A DNA stretch of 52,863 bases, from positions 1 through 52,863 of the forward strand of contig JAHEEV010000019.1 in assembly GCA_024640505.1 (NCBI GenBank). Direction: 5' to 3'. The DNA comes from Halieaceae bacterium. GTDB taxonomy: Bacteria; Pseudomonadota; Gammaproteobacteria; Pseudomonadales; Halieaceae. The notes below the pieces were generated by a model. That model searched no databases and was not told where the DNA came from. It worked only from the letters and a program-made list of their open reading frames with translations. Within the stretch, counting starts at the first letter, position 1. Every line of letters begins with the position of its first letter. Below, one piece after another: positions 35,842 through 46,618 of the stretch. The position numbers and the translations under genes were made by a program.

Positions 35842-37205
35842 TGCGCCCGATGTCCCTTGCGGAACTGGCTGTGCCCCTGGGGGGGCGACTCCTGGGGAGC
35901 GACTGCACGTTCCGGGAGGTGTCCACCGACAGTCGCGCCCTGGGGCGCGGCGCACTGTTCGTGGCCCTTACCGGTGAGCGTTTCGATGGACACGACTACC
36001 TGGCCCAGGCCGCAAACGCGGGGGCATCCTGTGCGGTGGTGAGCCGGTCCCTGGAGTCGACCCTTCCGCTGCTGCAGGTGGATGACACTGGTCGCGCGCT
36101 GGGTCATCTGGGTGCCTTCAATCGACAGCTCTATCGCGGACCGCTGGTGGCCATCACCGGCAGCAGCGGCAAGACCACGGCCAAGAACATGGTGAGTTCC
36201 GTGCTTTCGCGGCGCGGCAGAACCCTGGCTACCGAGGGCAACTTCAACAACGAGATCGGGGTGCCCCTGACCCTGCTGCGGCTCGCGCCCGGTGATGAAT
36301 TCGCGGTGGTGGAGATGGGAGCTGCCCGGGCGGGGGATATCGCCTGGCTCTGTGAGCTGGGGCGTCCCTCCGTCGCCGTACTGCTCAATGCGATGCCGGC
36401 CCATCTGGAAGGTTTCGGCAGTGTCGACGATGTGGCGGAGGCCAAGGGCGAGATCTTCGACGGCCTGGGTTCGGGCGACTTTGCCGTCATCAACGCGGAC
36501 CAGCCCTGGGCCGCGCGCTGGCGGGAGCGGTCAGGGGAGGCCACCGTGCTGGATTTCGGGCTGGATGCCGAAGCGGCGGTCAAGGCCAGCGCCATCCGTA
36601 CCCTGGGCGTGGAGGGCACCACGTTTACCGCGCACACACCGGCCGGCGAGTTGCAGGTTCAGCTGGCCCTGCCCGGCCGGCATAACGTGGCCAATGCGCT
36701 CGCTGCCATTGCGGTGGGCCTCGCCTGTGGATTGTCCCTGGCAGAGATCGGCGAGGGACTGCAGGCGGTGCGCCCGGCCTCCGGACGGCTCCTGGCCACC
36801 GTCGGCCCGGGCGGCGTAACGGTGGTGGACGATTGCTACAACGCCAATCCCGGCTCGGTGCGGGCGGCCATCGACCTGCTGGCCGGCTGCAGCGGTCGCC
36901 GCACCCTGGTGCTGGGGGCCATGCGCGAGCTGGGACCCGACAGCGCCCTGTTGCATCGCGAAGTGGGGCAGTATGCGCGTCAGTCCGGCATCGAGCGGCT
37001 GTGGGGTGTGGGTGAAGAGCTCTCCCCCTGTGTCGAAGCTTTCGGGGAGGGGGGGTGCCTGTTCCCGGATCGCGAGGCGGCCGTGGCGGCCCTGCCGGGT
37101 GCCTTCGGCGCGGACGACACCGTGCTGGTCAAGGGTTCCCGCAGTGCCGGCATGGAACGGTTGCTGCAGGCCCTGCTGGCATCACCTGCAGAAGGGGAGG
37201 GCTGA
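35838..37205 (+). CDS. murF: UDP-MurNAc-pentapeptide synthetase MurF
   Basis: A 455-residue Mur ligase adding D-Ala-D-Ala. Motifs: [28 protein letters not shown] (ATP loop, about 105-118), [17 protein letters not shown], and [19 protein letters not shown] chose the ATG at 35838 that overlaps the murE stop (ATGA); a second ATG follows at once. mraY begins 2 bp after the stop. Confidence 0.96.
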   Translation: MMRPMSLAELAVPLGGRLLGSDCTFREVSTDSRALGRGALFVALTGERFDGHDYLAQAANAGASCAVVSRSLESTLPLLQVDDTGRALGHLGAFNRQLYRGPLVAITGSSGKTTAKNMVSSVLSRRGRTLATEGNFNNEIGVPLTLLRLAPGDEFAVVEMGAARAGDIAWLCELGRPSVAVLLNAMPAHLEGFGSVDDVAEAKGEIFDGLGSGDFAVINADQPWAARWRERSGEATVLDFGLDAEAAVKASAIRTLGVEGTTFTAHTPAGELQVQLALPGRHNVANALAAIAVGLACGLSLAEIGEGLQAVRPASGRLLATVGPGGVTVVDDCYNANPGSVRAAIDLLAGCSGRRTLVLGAMRELGPDSALLHREVGQYARQSGIERLWGVGEELSPCVEAFGEGGCLFPDREAAVAALPGAFGADDTVLVKGSRSAGMERLLQALLASPAEGEG

Positions 37206-37207
37206 GC

Positions 37208-38290
37208 ATGTTGCTGTTCCTGGCTGAATACCTGGCCCAGTTCGAAAGCGGCTTCCAGGTCTTCCAGTACCTGACCCTGCGCACCATCCTCGCGGCCGGT
37301 ACCGCGCTGGCTATCTCGCTGTTGGTCGGTCCCGCCATGATCCGGCGGCTCAACTACTACCAGGTGGGCCAGGCAGTGCGGGACGACGGTCCCGAAAGCC
37401 ACCTCACCAAGAGCGGCACCCCGACCATGGGCGGCGCGCTGATCCTGGTGGCGATCGCCGCCGCTACCCTGCTGTGGGGCGACCTGCGCAATGCCTACCT
37501 CTGGATTGCCCTGCTGGTCACCGGCGTATTCGGCGCGGTGGGCTGGGTGGATGACTACCGCAAGGTGGTGGAGCGCGATTCCCGCGGCCTGCCGGCGCGC
37601 TGGAAATACCTGTGGCAGTCGGTGGCTGGCCTGGCGGCGGCGCTCTACCTCTACCTGGCCTTCGATACGCCAGTGACCACCCAGCTCTACGTGCCCTTCT
37701 TCAAGGACTTCGCCTGGAGCATGGGGCCGTTTTTCATCCTGCTCACCTACTTCGTCATCGTGGGCTCGAGCAATGCGGTCAACCTCACGGATGGCCTGGA
37801 CGGGCTGGCGATCCTGCCCACCGTCCTGGTGGGCACAGCCCTGGGCGTCATTGCCTACCTCACCGGGCGCGTGGACTTCGCCGACTACCTGCACATTCCC
37901 TATGTCGCGGGCAGCGGGGAACTGGCGGTGTTCTGCGGCGCCATCGCCGGTTCCGGACTGGGTTTCCTCTGGTTCAATACCTATCCCGCCCAGGTGTTCA
38001 TGGGCGACGTGGGCGCGCTGGCCCTCGGGGCTGCGCTGGGTACCGTGGCGGTCATCACCCGCCACGAAATCGTCTATTTCATCATGGGGGGCATCTTCGT
38101 GCTGGAGACCGTGTCGGTCATCCTGCAGGTCGCCTCCTTCAAGCTCACCGGCAGGCGTATCTTCCGCATGGCGCCGATCCACCACCACTACGAACTCAAG
38201 GGGTGGCCGGAGCCGCGGGTGATCGTCCGCTTCTGGATCATCACGGTGATGCTGGTCCTGTTCGGGCTGGCGACGCTGAAGTTACGGTGA
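37208..38290 (+). CDS. mraY: Phospho-MurNAc-pentapeptide translocase MraY
   Basis: A 360-residue enzyme with ten membrane helices that forms lipid I from undecaprenyl phosphate. Signature residues: [49 protein letters not shown] and [14 protein letters not shown]. The ATG at 37208 (MLLFLAEYL) matches the family's N-terminus. It overlaps an alternative murD start. Confidence 0.97.
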   Translation: MLLFLAEYLAQFESGFQVFQYLTLRTILAAGTALAISLLVGPAMIRRLNYYQVGQAVRDDGPESHLTKSGTPTMGGALILVAIAAATLLWGDLRNAYLWIALLVTGVFGAVGWVDDYRKVVERDSRGLPARWKYLWQSVAGLAAALYLYLAFDTPVTTQLYVPFFKDFAWSMGPFFILLTYFVIVGSSNAVNLTDGLDGLAILPTVLVGTALGVIAYLTGRVDFADYLHIPYVAGSGELAVFCGAIAGSGLGFLWFNTYPAQVFMGDVGALALGAALGTVAVITRHEIVYFIMGGIFVLETVSVILQVASFKLTGRRIFRMAPIHHHYELKGWPEPRVIVRFWIITVMLVLFGLATLKLR

Positions 38291-38307
38291 GCGGGGTGGA
38301 GACGGTC

Positions 38308-39666
38308 ATGGCACAGGATCTGATAGCAAGCAGCACAAACCGGGTGGTGATCGGCCTGGGCGTGACGGGCCTGTCCTGCGCCAGGCATCTGCACCGCCTC
38401 GGCCTGCCCTTCAGCGTGGTGGATACCCGCCCGGCACCTCCCGGCCTGGAAGCGCTGCGCCGTGAGATGCCGGAGGTGCCGGTGTACGCGGGACTCTACC
38501 CCACCGATATCATCGAGGCGGCTGCGGAACTCGTGGTGAGCCCGGGTATCGCCCTGGACGACCCGCTGCTGGCTCCTGCCCGGGAGGCCGGGGTGAGCAT
38601 ACTGGGCGACATCGACCTGTTCGTGCGCGAGGCTGCCGCGCCGGTTATCGGGATCACGGGATCCAACGCCAAATCCACGGTCACCGAACTGGTGGGCCGG
38701 ATGGCGCGGGACGCAGGTCTGGACACGGGCGTGGGCGGCAATCTCGGCACGCCGGCCCTGGACCTGCTCGCACCGGAGCGCGAGCTCTACGTGCTGGAGC
38801 TCTCCAGTTTTCAGCTGGAGCGCGCCGGGCAGCTCGAACTGGCCGTGGCGGCAGTGCTGAACGTCAGCGCTGATCATCTGGACCGGCACGGCAGCATGCC
38901 CGCCTACCACCAGGCCAAACACCGGATCTTCCGCGGCTGTCGCGCGGCCGTGATCAACCGCGATGACCCTCTCACGGTGCCGTTGGTGCCCGATGATGTG
39001 CGGGTGGTGAGCTGGCGGTTGGGCGAGCCCGAGCTCGACGGATTCGGCCTGCGCCGCCTCGACGACAGGGAGTTCCTCTGCCACGAGTTCGACCCCCTGC
39101 TGGCCAGCGATGAGCTGGGACTGGCGGGGCGGCACAATCTGGCCAATGCCCTGGCGGCACTGGCCATCGGCCATGCGGCCGGGCTGCCACTGGCGGGAAT
39201 GGCTGAAAGCCTGCGTCAGTTCGAGGGATTGCCGCACCGCTGCCAGGAGGTTGCGGTGATCGCGGGCGTCCGCTACGTCGACGACTCCAAGGGCACCAAC
39301 ATTGGCGCCACGGAGGCGGCGCTGGGGGGGCTGGGAGGCGACCGGGATATCGTGCTGATCGCCGGCGGCCAGGGCAAGGGGGCGGATTTCGGACAGCTGC
39401 GGCGTGCCGCCGCCCGACACTGCAAGGCCGTCATACTGATCGGTGAGGATGCTCTGCAGATCGAGCAGGCGCTGGAAGGGGCCGTGCCGGTGGTGCATGC
39501 CGATACCCTGGAGCAGGCGGTGGCACTGGCTGGCGAACAGGCGCAGGCAGGGGATTGCGTGCTGCTCTCACCGGCCTGTGCCAGCTTCGACATGTTCTCC
39601 GGTTACGCAGAGCGCGGCGACGTGTTCTGCCGCGCCGTCCATGCGCTGCGCGGAGGTGAGACATGA
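38308..39666 (+). CDS. murD: UDP-MurNAc-L-alanine:D-glutamate ligase MurD
   Basis: A 452-residue Mur ligase adding D-Glu. N-terminal Rossmann part VVIGLGVTGLSCARHL, ATP loop ITGSNAKSTVTELV (about 111-124), GGNLGTPALDLL, LNVSADHLDRHGSM and YVDDSKGTNIGAT. I chose the ATG at 38308, 7 bp after GGTGGAG; a GTG at 38287 that overlaps the mraY stop would add seven residues. It overlaps ftsW by 4 bp. Confidence 0.96.
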   Translation: MAQDLIASSTNRVVIGLGVTGLSCARHLHRLGLPFSVVDTRPAPPGLEALRREMPEVPVYAGLYPTDIIEAAAELVVSPGIALDDPLLAPAREAGVSILGDIDLFVREAAAPVIGITGSNAKSTVTELVGRMARDAGLDTGVGGNLGTPALDLLAPERELYVLELSSFQLERAGQLELAVAAVLNVSADHLDRHGSMPAYHQAKHRIFRGCRAAVINRDDPLTVPLVPDDVRVVSWRLGEPELDGFGLRRLDDREFLCHEFDPLLASDELGLAGRHNLANALAALAIGHAAGLPLAGMAESLRQFEGLPHRCQEVAVIAGVRYVDDSKGTNIGATEAALGGLGGDRDIVLIAGGQGKGADFGQLRRAAARHCKAVILIGEDALQIEQALEGAVPVVHADTLEQAVALAGEQAQAGDCVLLSPACASFDMFSGYAERGDVFCRAVHALRGGET

Positions 39667-40805
39667 CTGCCGCCCGTGCACGCGTCTCCGCGGCCAGGGG
39701 GCCCGATGCGACCCTCGCCCTGCTGGGGCTGTCGCTGTTGCTGGTCGGCCTGATCGCCATCAGCTCCGCGTCCATCGAATACGCGGAGTGGCATTTCCGC
39801 AACCCGTGGTTCCATACGCAACGGCACCTCATTTACCTGCTGCTGGCGCTGGCCGCCGCTGTCGTGGTCTACCGGGTGCCCCTGAAATTCTGGCTGGATA
39901 CCGGCTGGGTGTGGTTGTTTGTCGCTCTGGCGCTGCTGATCCTGGTGCTGGTTCCGGGTATCGGCCGCGAGGTCAACGGCAGCCAGCGCTGGCTGCCGCT
40001 GGGCCCGTTCACCCTGCAGCCCTCGGAGTTCGCCAAGCTGGCGATGGTGATCTACCTGGCGGGCTATATGGTGCGGCGTGAGCACGAGGTGCGCCACCAG
40101 TGGCAGGGCTTTATCAAGCCCATGGCCGTGCTGTTCGCCGCCACCCTGCTGCTGATGATCGAGCCGGATTTCGGTGCCACCGTGATCGTGGTGGGTACCG
40201 CCTTCGGCATGCTGTTCCTGGCGGGGGTGAAGCTGGGCCATTTCATGCTGGTACTGGCCGGGGCGCTGGCAGCCATGCTGGTGCTGGTGGTCAGCGAGCC
40301 CTACCGGGTACAGCGTCTCACCGCCTACACCGACCCCTGGGCGGATCCCTACAATACCGGCTTCCAGCTGACCCAGTCGCTGATCGCCTTCGGTCGCGGT
40401 GAGTGGTTCGGCGTGGGGCTGGGCAACAGCATTCAGAAGTTGTTCTACCTGCCCGAGGCGCATACGGACTTCGTATTCTCCATCTGGTCCGAGGAGACGG
40501 GTTTCCTCGGTACGGTGGCAGTCATAGCGCTCTACGCGGGCCTGATCGGGCGGATTCTCTGGGTGGGTCGTCGCGCCGTGCTGGCCCACAATCCCTTCGG
40601 CGGCTACCTCTGTTACGGCGTGGCACTTATTTTTGCCGGCCAGGCCTTCATCAACATGGGAGTCAGTGCCGGGCTATTGCCCACCAAGGGCCTGACCCTG
40701 CCCTTCGTCAGCTACGGCGGCACCAGCCTGATCGTCTGCTGCAGCATGCTGGCGCTGGCCCTGCGGGTCGATAACGACACGCGGTCCAGGGGGAGGCGCC
40801 GATGA
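39663..40805 (+). CDS. ftsW: Septal lipid II polymerase FtsW (SEDS family)
   Basis: A 380-residue SEDS glycosyltransferase with ten predicted helices that works with FtsI. Signatures: GSQRWLPLGPFTLQPSEFAK, EPDFGATVIVVGTAF, AHTDFVFSIWSEETGFLG and GLTLPFVSYGGTSLIVC. The long loop between helices 7 and 8 (about 225-265) holds the catalytic region in the family. It overlaps murD and murG by 4 bp each. Confidence 0.96.
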   Translation: MTAARARVSAARGPDATLALLGLSLLLVGLIAISSASIEYAEWHFRNPWFHTQRHLIYLLLALAAAVVVYRVPLKFWLDTGWVWLFVALALLILVLVPGIGREVNGSQRWLPLGPFTLQPSEFAKLAMVIYLAGYMVRREHEVRHQWQGFIKPMAVLFAATLLLMIEPDFGATVIVVGTAFGMLFLAGVKLGHFMLVLAGALAAMLVLVVSEPYRVQRLTAYTDPWADPYNTGFQLTQSLIAFGRGEWFGVGLGNSIQKLFYLPEAHTDFVFSIWSEETGFLGTVAVIALYAGLIGRILWVGRRAVLAHNPFGGYLCYGVALIFAGQAFINMGVSAGLLPTKGLTLPFVSYGGTSLIVCCSMLALALRVDNDTRSRGRRR

Positions 40806-41905
40806 ACGCCGCGCAGCAGCCCCTGGTACTGATGATGGCCGGTGGCACCGGGGGCCATGTCTACCCGGCTCTGGCCGTGGCCCGGGACCTGCTGGGACGG
40901 GGCTACCGCGTGGAGTGGGTGGGGACGCACCGGGGCCTGGAGAACCGGGTCGTACCGGGTGCCGGCATCAAGCTCCATTTCCTGCCGGTGCGGGGGGTGC
41001 GGGGCAAGAGCCTGTTGCACCGGCTGCTCGGTGTGCTGTTCCTGCTGTTTGCCTCGATCAAGGCCCTGTGGCTGGTGCTGCGACTCGCCCCGCGCTGCGT
41101 GGTGGGAATGGGCGGCTATGTGGCCGGCCCCGCCGGCGTCGCCGCGTGGCTGTGGCGCAGGCCTTTACTGATTCACGAGCAGAATGCGGTGGCCGGAACC
41201 ACCAACCGCATGCTGGCGCCCCTGGCGTCGCGGATCCTGGCGGGATTCCCCGGCGCCTTCAGGCCAGGGGTGGCGTGTACGGTGGTGGGCAACCCGGTGC
41301 GCCGCGAGCTGGTGGAGGCGGCAGCGGCCAATCCCTATGGTTACGCGGGGGATCGCCCCCTGCGCCTGCTGGTGCTGGGCGGCAGTCTCGGCGCGCGACC
41401 GATCAACGAGGTGCTGCCGGGAGCGTTGCGGGCACTGGCGGGTGACGGGGAGAACCCGGTGCCGGAAGTCTGGCACCAGGCTGGCGATGCGCACGCTGTG
41501 GAAGTGCGCGCGAGCTACGGCGAACAGGGCGAGGCGAAGGTCAGGGTGGTTCCGTTCATCGAGGACATGGCGTCAGCCTATGCCTGGGCGGACCTGGTCG
41601 TGTGCCGGGCCGGCGCCCTGACGGTATCCGAACTGGCGGTCATGGGTCGTCCCGCCATCCTGGTGCCCCTGCCTCACGCCATCGATGATCACCAGACCGC
41701 CAACGCGCAGTCGTTGACGGCTGGTGGCGGCGCCGTGCTGCTGCCGCAGGCGGACCTGACAGCGGATTCCCTGGCGCAGGCCCTGCGCGACTTCATCGCC
41801 CGGCCGTCGCGTCTGGCGGCCATGGCGGCAGCGGCACTGGTCGCGGCCAGGCCTGATGCCACGGCGCAGGTGGGCGATTGCTGCGAGGAGTTGATGCATG
41901 GCTGA
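40802..41905 (+). CDS. murG: Lipid II synthase MurG
   Basis: A 367-residue GT-B glycosyltransferase that adds GlcNAc to lipid I at the inner face of the membrane. Motifs: [20 protein letters not shown] (about 12-31), [46 protein letters not shown], and [20 protein letters not shown]. It overlaps ftsW by 4 bp and murC by 8 bp. Confidence 0.97.
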   Translation: MNAAQQPLVLMMAGGTGGHVYPALAVARDLLGRGYRVEWVGTHRGLENRVVPGAGIKLHFLPVRGVRGKSLLHRLLGVLFLLFASIKALWLVLRLAPRCVVGMGGYVAGPAGVAAWLWRRPLLIHEQNAVAGTTNRMLAPLASRILAGFPGAFRPGVACTVVGNPVRRELVEAAAANPYGYAGDRPLRLLVLGGSLGARPINEVLPGALRALAGDGENPVPEVWHQAGDAHAVEVRASYGEQGEAKVRVVPFIEDMASAYAWADLVVCRAGALTVSELAVMGRPAILVPLPHAIDDHQTANAQSLTAGGGAVLLPQADLTADSLAQALRDFIARPSRLAAMAAAALVAARPDATAQVGDCCEELMHG

Positions 41906-43337
41906 TGACCGCAGCGCCTACCGGGTACCCGAGATGCGTCGCATCCGCCGCATCCACATGATCGGCGTCGGTGGTACGGGGATGAGCGGTATCGCCGAGG
42001 TACTGGTCAACCTGGGCTACGCGGTCAGTGGGTCCGATCTGCGCGCCAGTGCCGTAACCGAGCGCCTGCGGGCGCTCGGTGTGGAGGTGTTCATCGGCCA
42101 CGAAGCCGCCCATGTGGGCCAGGCCAACGTCGTGGTCAGCTCCAGTGCTGTCGACGAGCAGAATCCCGAGGTGATGGCCGCCCGGGAGGCGCGCATTCCC
42201 GTGGTTCCCCGGGCAGAGATGCTCGCGGAGCTGATGCGCTACCGGCACGGCATCGCTGTCGCGGGCACTCACGGCAAGACCACGACCACCAGCCTGATCG
42301 CCGCCATATTCGGCGAGGCGGGCCTGGACCCGACATTCGTGATCGGCGGACTGGTGAACAGCGTCGGCAGCAACGCCCAGTTGGGCGCCAGTCGCTTCCT
42401 GGTGGCCGAGGCGGACGAAAGCGATGCCTCATTTCTGCACCTGCAGCCCATGGTCGCCGTGGTGACCAATATCGAGGCGGACCACATGGACACCTATGGC
42501 GGGGACTTCTCGGTCCTGCGCCGCACGTTCATCGAGTTCCTGCACAACCTGCCCTTTTATGGCATGGCCGTGCTGTGTATCGACGATCCGGTGGTGCGTG
42601 AACTGTTGCCCGACGTGACCCGCCAGGTGAGCACCTACGGCTTTGCCGGTGACGCCGACTTCCGCATCGAGGCGATGCAGCGGGAGGGCCTGGCGACCCG
42701 GTTTACCGTGCATCGTCCCGACGGCGCTGCGCCGCTGCAGGTCGTCCTCAACATGCCGGGGACCCACAATGTGCTCAATGCCACCGCCGCGGTGGCAGTG
42801 GCCTGTGATGAGGGGCTGGACGATGCGGCCATCCAGCGGGGCCTGGCCGGGTTCGCAGGTGTCGGCCGCCGCTTTACCTGCCTGGGTGAGCTGGCGCTGC
42901 CGGATGGTATCGCACTGCTGGTGGACGACTATGGCCATCACCCCACCGAGGTCCGGGCCACCCTGGAATCGGCGCGCCAGGCCTGGCCGGAGCGGCGCGT
43001 GGTCATGATCTACCAGCCCCACCGTTATACACGCACCCGGGACCTGTATGAGGACTTCGTGGCCGTGTTGTCGCGCTGTGACGTGCTCGTTCTGCTGGAT
43101 GTCTACCCGGCGGGCGAGGAGCCCATTCCGGGGGCCGACAGCCGCAGCCTCACCCGCAGCATCCGCCAGCGCGGCCAGGTGGAGCCGATCTTCGCCGAGC
43201 AGATCGAGGATGTCCCGGCACTGCTGCGCGACATCATCCGGGAGGGCGACGTGATCATCACCCAGGGCGCCGGCAACGTGGCCCGGCTCGCCCAGGACCT
43301 CCAGCACACGAACTTTGCGGAGGTAGCGGGAGAATGA
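41898..43337 (+). CDS. murC: UDP-MurNAc:L-alanine ligase MurC
   Basis: A 479-residue Mur ligase adding L-Ala. Motifs: [18 protein letters not shown] (about 16-33), [19 protein letters not shown] (ATP loop), [46 protein letters not shown] and [16 protein letters not shown]. No murB lies between murC and ddl, as in E. coli. It overlaps ddl by 4 bp. Confidence 0.97.
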   Translation: MADDRSAYRVPEMRRIRRIHMIGVGGTGMSGIAEVLVNLGYAVSGSDLRASAVTERLRALGVEVFIGHEAAHVGQANVVVSSSAVDEQNPEVMAAREARIPVVPRAEMLAELMRYRHGIAVAGTHGKTTTTSLIAAIFGEAGLDPTFVIGGLVNSVGSNAQLGASRFLVAEADESDASFLHLQPMVAVVTNIEADHMDTYGGDFSVLRRTFIEFLHNLPFYGMAVLCIDDPVVRELLPDVTRQVSTYGFAGDADFRIEAMQREGLATRFTVHRPDGAAPLQVVLNMPGTHNVLNATAAVAVACDEGLDDAAIQRGLAGFAGVGRRFTCLGELALPDGIALLVDDYGHHPTEVRATLESARQAWPERRVVMIYQPHRYTRTRDLYEDFVAVLSRCDVLVLLDVYPAGEEPIPGADSRSLTRSIRQRGQVEPIFAEQIEDVPALLRDIIREGDVIITQGAGNVARLAQDLQHTNFAEVAGE

Positions 43338-44257
43338 CAATAGAGGCGCTGCGTCAGTCACCGATAGCGGTACTCCTCGGCGGCAGTTCCGCCGAACGGG
43401 AGATTTCGCTGCAGAGTGGGCAGACGGTGGTGACGGCCCTGGAGTCCCTGGGCTACGCGGTACGGCCGGTGGATCCGGCGGATGCGGACTGGGTCAGCCG
43501 TCTGCAGGGTGCGGGTTTCGCGTTTATTGCGCTGCACGGCCCCGGCGGGGAGGACGGCAGCATGCAGGGCGCCCTGCAGGCCCTGGGCGTCCCCTATACC
43601 GGCTCGGGCGTGCTGGGCTCCGCCCTGGCCATGGACAAGCTGCGCAGCAAGCAGCTGTGGCAGGGGATCGGATTATCCACGGCGGGGTTTGTCACCCTGA
43701 CCGCCGACAGTGACTGGCAGGGCGTGATCGACCGGTTGGGCAAGGTATTCGTCAAGCCGGCCTGCGAGGGATCGAGTATCGGCATGTCCTCTGCAGACAG
43801 TGCCTCGGCCCTGCGCGAGGCCTTTGAGGCGGCGGGACACTACAGCGGCGGTGTGCTGGCGGAGCAGTACATCGACGGACCCGAATATACCGTGGCGGTG
43901 CTGGGGGATCGGGCCCTGCCCTCCATTCGCCTGGAAACCGACAACGCATTCTACGACTACGAGGCCAAGTATCTCTCAGACGATACCCGCTACCACTGCC
44001 CGAGCGGCCTGACGCCGGAGGAGGAAGCCGAGATCAGCGAACTGGCCCTGTGGGCGTTCCGCTCGCTGGGCTGTGCGGTCTGGGGGCGAGTGGATCTGAT
44101 GCGCGACGCGGACGGGCGTTTCTACGTGCTGGAGGTCAATACCATACCGGGCATGACCTCCCACAGCCTGGTTCCCATGGCGGCCGCTGCAGCGGGCCTG
44201 GCTGTTCCCGCGCTGGTGGAGCGCATCGTCGAATTGAGCTGGCAGGGGGCGCAATAA
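43334..44257 (+). CDS. ddl: D-alanine:D-alanine ligase
   Basis: A 307-residue ATP-grasp ligase. Motifs: [68 protein letters not shown], and [20 protein letters not shown] near the end. It supplies D-Ala-D-Ala to MurF. It overlaps murC and is separated from ftsQ by one base. Confidence 0.96.
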   Translation: MTIEALRQSPIAVLLGGSSAEREISLQSGQTVVTALESLGYAVRPVDPADADWVSRLQGAGFAFIALHGPGGEDGSMQGALQALGVPYTGSGVLGSALAMDKLRSKQLWQGIGLSTAGFVTLTADSDWQGVIDRLGKVFVKPACEGSSIGMSSADSASALREAFEAAGHYSGGVLAEQYIDGPEYTVAVLGDRALPSIRLETDNAFYDYEAKYLSDDTRYHCPSGLTPEEEAEISELALWAFRSLGCAVWGRVDLMRDADGRFYVLEVNTIPGMTSHSLVPMAAAAAGLAVPALVERIVELSWQGAQ

Positions 44258-44258
44258 C

Positions 44259-45281
44259 GTGGCGCTGGCACTGCTGAAAAGAGTTACCCCGGGGCGGAAA
44301 GCGAGGGGGCGCGGCCCCGGTAGAGGTGCGGGGAACACGCACCCTGCCGGCGGCCAACTTAACAGGAAGGGGCCGGCCGGAAAGCGGCCCACGACAGGGC
44401 GGCCCGCAAAAGGGAAGCCCGAATCAGGGGGCAAGGGGAAAAGCCGGGATACGGACGTTGGGGCCGCGAAAGGTCGGGCCACGAAAGGTCGGGCCACGAA
44501 AGGTCGGGCCGCGAACGGTCGGGCCGCGCAGGGGGCGACCCGCAAGGTGTCAGCGACGCCGCCGCCGCGCCGAAGTATGGCCTGGCTGAACTGGCTGATG
44601 ATCCTCGCCGGTGCGGGCATCGTGCTGGCCGCCGCGACGCAGGCCTACCTCACCCTGCAGGCGTTGCCGGTGCAACAGATCACCGTGACCGGTGAGCTGG
44701 AACACACCCAGATGGAACTGGTGCAGGAGATGGTACAGCCGGCCCTGGCGGGAGGATTCCTGCGCGCGGACCTGCAGCGCATCCGCGAGCAGCTGCAGAG
44801 CCTGCCCTGGATCTACGAGGCCACGGTGCGGCGCAAGTGGCCCGCTGAACTGGAGATCCACGTGATCGAACAGCTGCCCATCGCCCGCTGGGGCGATGAC
44901 GGCTTTCTCAATCACGAGGGCGCGGTGTTTCACTCGGCGCGCAGCGGCGAGTGGCAGGCACTGCCGCTGCTGCAGGGACCCGAAGGTTCGGCCGGGTCGC
45001 TCATGGCGACGTACCGCAGGATGGTGGCCATGCTGGCGCCCCTGGGGGTCAATATCGAGCAACTGGTGGTGGACGAACGGGAACAGGTGGAAGCCGTCTT
45101 GGTGGGCGGCACCCGGTTGATTCTGGGAGGCGACGATTTCCGCGAACGCATGCAGCGTTTCGTCGAGATCTACCGTCGGGAGCTGGCCGCACGACATGGG
45201 GACGTGGAACGGGTCGACCTGCGCTATCAGCGCGGCGTGGCGGTGGCTTTCCGGGAGACACCGCAGGTGGCGGGGAGATAA
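44259..45281 (+). CDS. ftsQ: Cell division protein FtsQ with a long basic N-terminal extension
   Basis: A 340-residue bitopic protein. The membrane helix (WLNWLMILAGAGIVLAAATQ) is at about 109-128, followed by a POTRA domain (QITVTGELEHTQMELVQEMV onward) and the beta domain (to about 330), which binds FtsB. The cytoplasmic part is about 108 residues, against about 25 in E. coli, and is nearly all Lys, Arg, Gly, Ala and Pro, with GRATKGRATKGRA repeats. The GTG start at 44259 follows a GCAGGGGGC site; no later start is available before the helix except GTG/ATG codons close to it (M107). Confidence 0.93.
   Translation: MALALLKRVTPGRKARGRGPGRGAGNTHPAGGQLNRKGPAGKRPTTGRPAKGKPESGGKGKSRDTDVGAAKGRATKGRATKGRAANGRAAQGATRKVSATPPPRRSMAWLNWLMILAGAGIVLAAATQAYLTLQALPVQQITVTGELEHTQMELVQEMVQPALAGGFLRADLQRIREQLQSLPWIYEATVRRKWPAELEIHVIEQLPIARWGDDGFLNHEGAVFHSARSGEWQALPLLQGPEGSAGSLMATYRRMVAMLAPLGVNIEQLVVDEREQVEAVLVGGTRLILGGDDFRERMQRFVEIYRRELAARHGDVERVDLRYQRGVAVAFRETPQVAGR
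44466..44525 (+). repeat. 15-bp tandem repeat in the 5' part of ftsQ
   Basis: Four 15-bp units with consensus ACGAAAGGTCGGGCC encode AKGRA, TKGRA, TKGRA and ANGRA; a fifth unit to 44540 is degenerate. Units 2 and 3 are identical. Confidence 0.9.
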
Positions 45282-45313
45282 GCAGAAAAAATGAATAATG
45301 GGGAGACACTGCC

Positions 45314-46555
45314 ATGGGCAGCGCGCAGGACAGGAGAATGATCGTCGGCCTGGATATCGGTACGTCCAAGGTGGTCGCGATCGTTGGCGAGATCGGCCCG
45401 GAGGGCGATATCGAAGTCGTGGGCATCGGATCACACCCCTCCAAGGGCATGAAAAAAGGCGTGGTGGTCAACATCGAGTCCACCGTGCAGTCGATCCAGC
45501 GCGCGGTGGAGGAGGCTGAACTGATGGCCGGTTGCCAGATCCATTCCGTCTACGTGGGCATCGCCGGCAGTCATATCCGCAGCCTCAACTCCCACGGCAT
45601 CGTGGCGATCAAGGATAAGGAGGTGTATCGGGAGGACCTGGAGCGGGTGATCGACGCGGCGCAGGCCGTGGCCATTCCGGCAGACCAGAAAGTACTGCAC
45701 ATCCTGCCCCAGGAGTATGTGATCGACAACCAGGAGGGGATCAAGGAACCCCTGGGCATGTCGGGCGTCCGTCTGGAAGCCAAGGTTCACCTGGTCACCT
45801 GCGCCGTCAACGCCGCCCAGAACATCGAGAAGTGCATCCGCCGCTGCGGCCTCGACGTCGAGGAGATCATTCTCGAGCAGCTGGCGTCCAGCTACTCGGT
45901 ACTGACCGAGGACGAGCGTGAGCTCGGTGTCTGCCTGGTGGACATCGGCGGCGGCACGACGGATATCGCCATCTTTACCGAGGGATCGATCCGCCATACC
46001 GGAGTGATCCCGATCGCCGGTGACCAGGTCACCAACGACATCGCCATGGCGCTGCGCACACCCACGCAGCACGCCGAGGAAATCAAGATCAAATACGCCT
46101 GCGCCCTGACCCAGCTGGCCGGGGCGGACGAAACCATCAAGGTGCCCAGCGTCGGCGAGCGGCCGCCCCGGGACCTATCCCGCCAGTCACTGGCGGAGGT
46201 GGTAGAGCCGCGCTACGACGAACTGTTCACCCTGGTGCAGGCAGAACTGCGGCGCAGCGGCTTCGAGGACATGATACCGGCCGGTGTCGTCCTGACCGGC
46301 GGCACTTCGAAAATGGAAGGGGTGGTGGAACTGGCCGAGGAGATATTTCACATGCCGGTGCGGGTGGGTTACCCGCAGGCGGTGCAGGGGCTTAACGACA
46401 TCGTGCGCAACCCGATCTACTCCACCAGTGTGGGTCTGTTGCAGTACGGCGTGGATCACCAGGAAGAGGGAGGCGCAGCAGTGGCGGGCAAAGCCGGTGG
46501 ATCGGCCGAGGGCCTCTTCAGCCGTTTGCGCAACTGGATACAGAGCAATTTCTAG
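45314..46555 (+). CDS. ftsA: Cell division protein FtsA
   Basis: A 413-residue actin-like protein that tethers FtsZ to the membrane. ATP site: MIVGLDIGTSKVVAIVGEI at the start and CLVDIGGGTTDIAIFTEGSI (about 210); GVVLTGGTSKMEGVVELAEE near 325. The C-terminus (GLFSRLRNWIQSNF) is the amphipathic membrane-targeting helix. It follows ftsQ by 32 bp and precedes ftsZ by 63 bp. Confidence 0.97.
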   Translation: MGSAQDRRMIVGLDIGTSKVVAIVGEIGPEGDIEVVGIGSHPSKGMKKGVVVNIESTVQSIQRAVEEAELMAGCQIHSVYVGIAGSHIRSLNSHGIVAIKDKEVYREDLERVIDAAQAVAIPADQKVLHILPQEYVIDNQEGIKEPLGMSGVRLEAKVHLVTCAVNAAQNIEKCIRRCGLDVEEIILEQLASSYSVLTEDERELGVCLVDIGGGTTDIAIFTEGSIRHTGVIPIAGDQVTNDIAMALRTPTQHAEEIKIKYACALTQLAGADETIKVPSVGERPPRDLSRQSLAEVVEPRYDELFTLVQAELRRSGFEDMIPAGVVLTGGTSKMEGVVELAEEIFHMPVRVGYPQAVQGLNDIVRNPIYSTSVGLLQYGVDHQEEGGAAVAGKAGGSAEGLFSRLRNWIQSNF

Positions 46556-46618
46556 CTGTTTGACAGCAGTAAACCGTCGCGCGCGAGCGCGGCATTTCAA
46601 TGAAAGGGGAGTAAGACC

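Noticed and set aside
38638-38680. MurD ATP loop GSNAKST instead of GTNGKST
   Set aside because: I recall the same form in Pseudomonas-type MurD, so it is probably a normal variant.
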